DNA of 64,000 nt from Microvirga calopogonii (GTDB taxonomy: Bacteria; Pseudomonadota; Alphaproteobacteria; Rhizobiales; Beijerinckiaceae). Shown piece after piece: positions 60,158 to 64,000 of the stretch (position 1 is the first letter of the stretch; every line of letters begins with the position of its first letter). The translations under genes were made by a program, and so were the position numbers. The DNA is taken from positions 62,001-126,000 of the forward strand of contig NZ_QDGA01000011.1 of the NCBI RefSeq assembly GCF_003347665.1, given 5' to 3'. The notes under the pieces were generated by a model that did no database searches, was not told the origin of the DNA, and saw only the letters and a program-made list of their open reading frames with translations.

Positions 60158-60943
60158 CTACTCGATATCCAGATCGACCATGACCGGCACATGGTCGGAC
60201 GGCTTGTCCCAGCCGCGCACTTCCTTCCGGATCGAGGCAGTCCTGAGCCTGTCCTGCGCCTGGGCCGACAGCAGCAGGTGATCGATGCGGATGCCGTTGT
60301 TCCGCTGGAAGGCGCCTGCCTGGTAGTCCCAGAACGAGTAGAGGCCGGGCTGATCGTTGCAGGCGCGCACGGCGTCGAGGAAGCCGAGATTGACCAGCTC
60401 CCGGAACTTGGCCCGGCTCTCCGGCTGGAACAGGGCGTCATTGGCCCATGCCGCCGGATCCATGGCGTCCTTGGGCTCGGGAATGACATTGTAGTCGCCG
60501 CACAGGACCAGGGGCTCCTCGAGCAGGAGGAGACTCTTCGCGTGCGTACGAAGGCGGTCCATCCAGGCGAGCTTGTAGTCGAATTTCGGCGTGCCGATGG
60601 GATTGCCGTTGGGCAGATAGATGGAGGCGATCCGCACCGCGCCCTGAGAGGTCGAGATCACGCCTTCCAGGTAGCGGGCCTGTTCATCGCTTTCGTCTCC
60701 CGGTAGGCCCCGGCGCACATCCTCCAACGGACGCTTGGACAGAATGGCGACGCCGTTATAGGCCTTTTGGCCATGGGTGACGACGTTGTAGCCCAGCGCC
60801 TCGACCTCCGCGCGGGGAAAGGCTTCGTCCACGCATTTCAACTCCTGGAGGCAGAGCACATCCGGATCCGCGCTCTTCACGAAAGTGGCGAGGTGGTCCA
60901 GCCTCTGCTTGATGGAGTTCACATTCCAGGTGGCAATGCGCAT
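60158..60943 (-). CDS. xthA: exodeoxyribonuclease III
   Basis: A 261-residue enzyme of the EEP/AP-endonuclease family: MRIATWNVNSIKQRL carries the metal-binding Asn, CLQELKC the Glu, GYNVVTHGQKAYNGVAILSK the substrate loop, LCGDYNVIPEPKD the Asp-x-Asn pair and the end SDHVPVMVDLD the His. The final helix ILSAQAQD-type RIDHLLLSAQAQDRL is typical. It removes 3' blocks and nicks at abasic sites in base excision repair. ATG at 60943. Confidence 0.95.
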   Translation of the reverse strand: MRIATWNVNSIKQRLDHLATFVKSADPDVLCLQELKCVDEAFPRAEVEALGYNVVTHGQKAYNGVAILSKRPLEDVRRGLPGDESDEQARYLEGVISTSQGAVRIASIYLPNGNPIGTPKFDYKLAWMDRLRTHAKSLLLLEEPLVLCGDYNVIPEPKDAMDPAAWANDALFQPESRAKFRELVNLGFLDAVRACNDQPGLYSFWDYQAGAFQRNNGIRIDHLLLSAQAQDRLRTASIRKEVRGWDKPSDHVPVMVDLDIE

Positions 60944-61192
60944 CGTGTCACTCTCGCTCTTGCATCATAATCGTTTCATCTGATTTTCGTCCTCGGCTGG
61001 CAAGGTGGAACTCGTCGTCATCCCCACGGTTGCGCCTCATGCCTGAATCATGGTGCATGCCCAGCGACGACAGGGTCGATGCAACCATGCAAGCGGGTAC
61101 CCAATTGCCGCGGCATGTGCTCAATGGGCTGTGGTGCTCGGCATTCTGAGGAGCGCCGCCCTCAGAGATTCATCTTGAAAAAGGACCGGTCT

Positions 61193-61756
61193 TTGTCTCG
61201 GATTGAGATCCACGGTTACGCCATCGTGTCGGACAACGATTGTATCGCCGATGCGTCCGGGCGGACGCCCGATGTGCTCCGCAACGACGCGGATTGGGCC
61301 TATTTCCAGGCCGAGCTCAACAAGTCGGCCGTGACGGTGCTCGGCCGCCTGGGCCATGAGGCCAATCCGAACCCGAGGGGCCGGCTGCGGATGATCCTGT
61401 CCTCATCCTCGTCCGGACTTGAGCGACGGCCGGATGGCTGGTGGTGGAACCCCGAGGCGCTTCGCTGGGATCAGGCTATTCGGACTATCCTGCCGGACGG
61501 TGGACGGGTGGCCGTGCCCGGTGGTCGCCGGGTCTTCGACCTCTTCCTCGCCATCGGGTATGACGCCTTTCACCTGACCCGTGCCGAGGGAACCTCCATT
61601 CCTGACGGTGTACCCGTCTTCTCAGGATGGGGTGAAGGTACGAGCGCGGAAGACCTCCTGGCCGAACGAGGGTTGAAGCCGGAGCCCCGCCGCATCCTCG
61701 ACCCTGCCGGACCGGTGAGCCTGACAATTTGGCGGAACGGTCGCCAAGAGTCGTGA
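61193..61756 (+). CDS. dihydrofolate reductase-like protein
   Basis: A 187-residue protein with a DHFR/RibD-C-like fold: RIEIHGYAIVSDNDCIADASGRTP at the N-terminus, a strand with VTVLGRLGHEANPN, then VAVPGGRRVFDLFLAIGYDAFHLTRAEG, a GG motif as in the NADPH-binding loop of DHFR. The usual DHFR Asp/Glu for dihydrofolate is not obvious. The start is TTG at 61193 with AAGGA upstream; an earlier ATG at 61079 gives an unlikely extension. Substrate unknown. Confidence 0.78.
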   Translation: MSRIEIHGYAIVSDNDCIADASGRTPDVLRNDADWAYFQAELNKSAVTVLGRLGHEANPNPRGRLRMILSSSSSGLERRPDGWWWNPEALRWDQAIRTILPDGGRVAVPGGRRVFDLFLAIGYDAFHLTRAEGTSIPDGVPVFSGWGEGTSAEDLLAERGLKPEPRRILDPAGPVSLTIWRNGRQES

Positions 61757-61802
61757 GTTTGCTTGGAGTTGACGTGCAACAGCGACCCGAAGGGAGAAGC
61801 CG

Positions 61803-62324
61803 ATGCGTCACCTCACCATTTCGACCGCATTACTCGCGGGCTGCCTGATCGCCGGAAGCGCATGGGCGCAGGGCTCCTCGGGCGGCTCCAGCGGAGGAGG
61901 CGCGGGCGGCGCTTCCGGTTCTTCCGGCGGCTCGTCGGCCTCACCGTCAACAGGCTCCTCGGCGTCTCCGAGCGGCGCTACTCAGCCCGGAGCAACGCCC
62001 ATGCGGCCACCTGCTCAGGGCGCCCAGGGAAGTGCCGATCCTGGAAACAGCTCCAGCCGCATGGGTGGCTCGACGGGAAACACGGGAACAGGCAGTCGGG
62101 AGACGACGGGAACGATTCCGCCTCCCGGTACCGAAGGTAGCACGGGAGGAACCGCCGCGGGATCAGGCGGCTCCCAAACAGGGCCCCGCTCCACGGGGAC
62201 GGTTGCAGGCGGCAACCGCCTGCAACCGGGTGAGCGTTCGGCCGTCAATCCCAGCTCTCGCGAGGAGCAACTCATTGAGGATGCCGATAAGAGGGTGAGA
62301 CGGGGAATCTGCCAGGGCTGTTGA
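61803..62324 (+). CDS. secreted Ser/Gly-rich protein
   Basis: A 173-residue protein with a signal peptide (MRHLTISTALLAGCLIAGSAWA), then a long low-complexity region of Gly, Ser, Thr and Pro (about 24-140), and a short conserved-looking end (SREEQLIEDADKRVRRGICQGC) with a C-terminal Cys pair. The linker suggests an unstructured periplasmic or surface protein. The tail is the only part that looks constrained. ATG at 61803 with GAAGGGAG upstream. Confidence 0.75.
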   Translation: MRHLTISTALLAGCLIAGSAWAQGSSGGSSGGGAGGASGSSGGSSASPSTGSSASPSGATQPGATPMRPPAQGAQGSADPGNSSSRMGGSTGNTGTGSRETTGTIPPPGTEGSTGGTAAGSGGSQTGPRSTGTVAGGNRLQPGERSAVNPSSREEQLIEDADKRVRRGICQGC

Positions 62325-62327
62325 CGT

Positions 62328-63419
62328 TCAGGCGGCTTTCTCGAGAGCCGGATAATCCGTGTAGCCCTCGGTGCCGCCGCCATAGAAGGTGGCGCGGTCC
62401 GGCTCATTGAGCGGTGCGTTGAGCCTGAAGCGCTCGACGAGGTCCGGATTGGCGATGAAGAGGCGTCCGAACGACACCAGATCGGCACGGCCGTTGGAAA
62501 CGGCCTCGGCCGCCATGTCGCGGCTATAGCCGTTATTGGCGATGTAGGCCCCGCGGAAGGAGCGGCGCAGGCCCTCGTAATCCACACTCACCGCATTCCG
62601 GTCGCCCTGAGTGGCTCCTTCGATGATGTGGATATAGGCGAGACCCAGGCTGTCGAGCTTCTCAACCACATGGCTGAACAGGGCCTGGGGGTTCGAATCC
62701 TCCGCATCGTTCACCTTGGCCGGAGACAGGCGGATGCCGACACGCCCCTTGTCCCAGACCTTCAGCACGGCTTCCACCGCCTCGATGGTCAGGCGGGCCC
62801 GGTTCTCGATCGAGCCGCCATAGGCATCGGTGCGCTTGTTGGAGCCGTCCTTCATGAACTGGTCGAGCAGATAGCCGTTCGCCGCATGGATCTCGACACC
62901 GTCGAAACCTGCCTCCTTGGCGTTGCGGGCAGCGTTCTCGTAGTCCCGCAGGATCCCCGGAATCTCCGAGAGTTCGAGCGCGCGGGGCTCGGACACGTCG
63001 GCGAAGCCTTCCTCGAGGAACGTCTTCGTTTGAGCGCGGATGGGCGAGGGGCCGACGGGCGCGACGCCGCCAGGCTGGAGCGACGGGTGGGAGACCCGTC
63101 CCACATGCCAGAGCTGGATGAAGATCCGGCCGCCCGCCTTGTGAACCGCATCGGTTACCCGTCGCCAATGAGCGACCTGCTCAGGCGAGTAGATGCCTGG
63201 CGTACGCAGATAGCCCTGGCCCTGATGGGAGATCTGCGAGCCTTCCGAGATCAGGAGGCCGGCGCTCGCGCGCTGAGCATAATAGGTCGCCGTGATATCG
63301 CGAGCGACGTCTCCCTCCGCCGCACGGTTGCGGGTGAGGGGGGCCATGACCAGGCGGTTGGGCAGGGTCAGGTCGCCTAGGGTGAAGGGCTGGAACAATG
63401 CACTGGCATCGGCGCTCAT
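62328..63419 (-). CDS. Old Yellow Enzyme family NADH:flavin oxidoreductase (NemA-like)
   Basis: A 363-residue FMN enzyme. Features are LPNRLVMAPLTRNRA (FMN contacts), LLISEGSQISHQGQGY, QLWHVGRVSHPS, the active-site pair in GFDGVEIHAANGYLLDQFMKD, the loop YGGSIENRARLTIEAVEAV and GVRLSPAK-type GIRLSPAKVN. The Tyr/His-Asn set suits reduction of alpha,beta-unsaturated carbonyls and nitro compounds. The ATG at 63419 has ACGAGG upstream; a longer in-frame start is not supported. Four bases separate it from the convergent Ser/Gly-rich gene. Confidence 0.93.
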   Translation of the reverse strand: MSADASALFQPFTLGDLTLPNRLVMAPLTRNRAAEGDVARDITATYYAQRASAGLLISEGSQISHQGQGYLRTPGIYSPEQVAHWRRVTDAVHKAGGRIFIQLWHVGRVSHPSLQPGGVAPVGPSPIRAQTKTFLEEGFADVSEPRALELSEIPGILRDYENAARNAKEAGFDGVEIHAANGYLLDQFMKDGSNKRTDAYGGSIENRARLTIEAVEAVLKVWDKGRVGIRLSPAKVNDAEDSNPQALFSHVVEKLDSLGLAYIHIIEGATQGDRNAVSVDYEGLRRSFRGAYIANNGYSRDMAAEAVSNGRADLVSFGRLFIANPDLVERFRLNAPLNEPDRATFYGGGTEGYTDYPALEKAA

Positions 63420-63578
63420 CGAAAACCTCGTTTCATCCTGTGGAATTATCATAAGCACAGGTTGGTACGAGATAATCAGCCCTCCACCCGATGCAACGGA
63501 GGGCTGCCATGCAAAAATGCCATGTCTCCCGGACTGGACGCGAAACCGGATCGGAGGCTTCGGGATCGATTCCCCGCC

Positions 63579-64000
63579 TCAAGCCGGGCTGCTGGCCCGG
63601 TCGAGCTCCGCGATATCCTGGTCGTCGAGGCGGAGCTGGGTCGCCTGAACGAGATCCCGGACCTGCTCCACGCTCGTGGCGCTCGCGATCGGGGCCGTGA
63701 GCCCCGGCCGCGCCATCAGCCAAGCGAGCGCGACCCGGGCCGGCGTGGCCTGCTTCCGGGCGGAGACCGCGTCCAGGGCCGCCAGGATGCGCCGGCCGCG
63801 AACATCGAGATAGGCCGCCATGCGCCCACCGCGCACGCTCTTGCCGAAATCAGCCTCAGACCGGTACTTGCCCGTCAGGAACCCACTGGCGAGACCGTAG
63901 TAGGGAATGACACCGACCTCTTCCTTCCGGCAGAGCGGTTCCAGCTCGGCCTCGTATTCTGCGCGGTCGGACAGATTATATTTCGGCTGCAGGCTTTCGT
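63579..64000 (-). CDS. aldo/keto reductase, C-terminal part (runs off the right edge)
   Basis: About 140 residues of the C-terminal half are visible. YNLSDRAEYEAELEPLCRKEEVGVIPYYGLASGFLTGKY, ARVALAWLMARPGLTAPIASATSVEQVRDLV and the ending LDDQDIAELDR are the typical NADPH-binding and C-terminal segments of the AKR family. The catalytic Asp-Tyr-Lys-His set lies upstream, beyond position 64000. Substrate unknown. Confidence 0.92.
   Translation of the reverse strand, partial: ESLQPKYNLSDRAEYEAELEPLCRKEEVGVIPYYGLASGFLTGKYRSEADFGKSVRGGRMAAYLDVRGRRILAALDAVSARKQATPARVALAWLMARPGLTAPIASATSVEQVRDLVQATQLRLDDQDIAELDRASSPA

Overview
The window reads as chromosomal DNA of a GC-rich alphaproteobacterium of the Rhizobiales (Hyphomicrobiales), most like Methylobacteriaceae such as Microvirga. 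The grounds are an ExoR-like Sel1 protein, an HWE-type sensor kinase, a PccA of alphaproteobacterial type, several Rhizobiales-type small hypothetical proteins and GC-rich dispersed palindromic repeats. The genus is inference only.

Positions 1 to about 5635 are a visibly AT-richer genomic island cut by the left window edge. It lies against the 3' end of a tRNA-Ser(GCT) gene (5636-5726). It carries a 606-residue tyrosine integrase next to the tRNA, a small serine recombinase, two unknown small genes on the other strand, and the first 527 residues of a large protein that joins a PD-(D/E)XK/Mrr-like nuclease region to helical TPR-like repeats. The start codon of this last gene overlaps the recombinase stop codon. 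It is the most interesting part of the window and looks like mobile-element cargo, plausibly for defence.

From 5.7 to 22.5 kb come two tiny predicted membrane peptides and several small hypotheticals, a YidB-family protein, a SolA/sarcosine-oxidase-like flavoenzyme beside a LivJ/K-type binding protein, a Crp/Fnr regulator, an amidase, trhO-slyX, groES-groEL, an S66 peptidase, an orphan TRAP binding protein and a luciferase-like oxidoreductase.

From 22.6 to 32.8 kb lies a peptide/nickel-class ABC importer spread over the minus strand. It has two permeases, a binding protein, a short-chain dehydrogenase, an aldehyde dehydrogenase and a fused two-domain ATPase. An oppositely oriented acyltransferase-3/SGNH gene with an AT-rich upstream region splits the permeases from the rest.

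From 32.9 to 64 kb is mostly housekeeping and catabolic DNA: a coniferyl-aldehyde-type dehydrogenase, an HWE histidine kinase, an ABC-F protein, pccA, acylphosphatase, rhodanese, YdcF and RraA-like proteins, isovaleryl-CoA dehydrogenase, a GH25 lysozyme-like lipoprotein, MgtE, tRNA-Leu(GAG), lipB, mccB, a PCMT-like methyltransferase, ilvD with an overlapping exoR-like gene, xthA, a DHFR-like protein, an Old Yellow Enzyme and a partial aldo/keto reductase. Branched-chain amino acid metabolism recurs (ivd, mccB, pccA, ilvD) but the genes are scattered, not in one operon.

Intergenic gaps hold at least three families of GC-rich palindromic repeats (near 15.4, 22.5, 28.6, 29.6, 42.3 and 60.0 kb). 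I saw no rRNA, CRISPR array or insertion sequence with recognisable ends.
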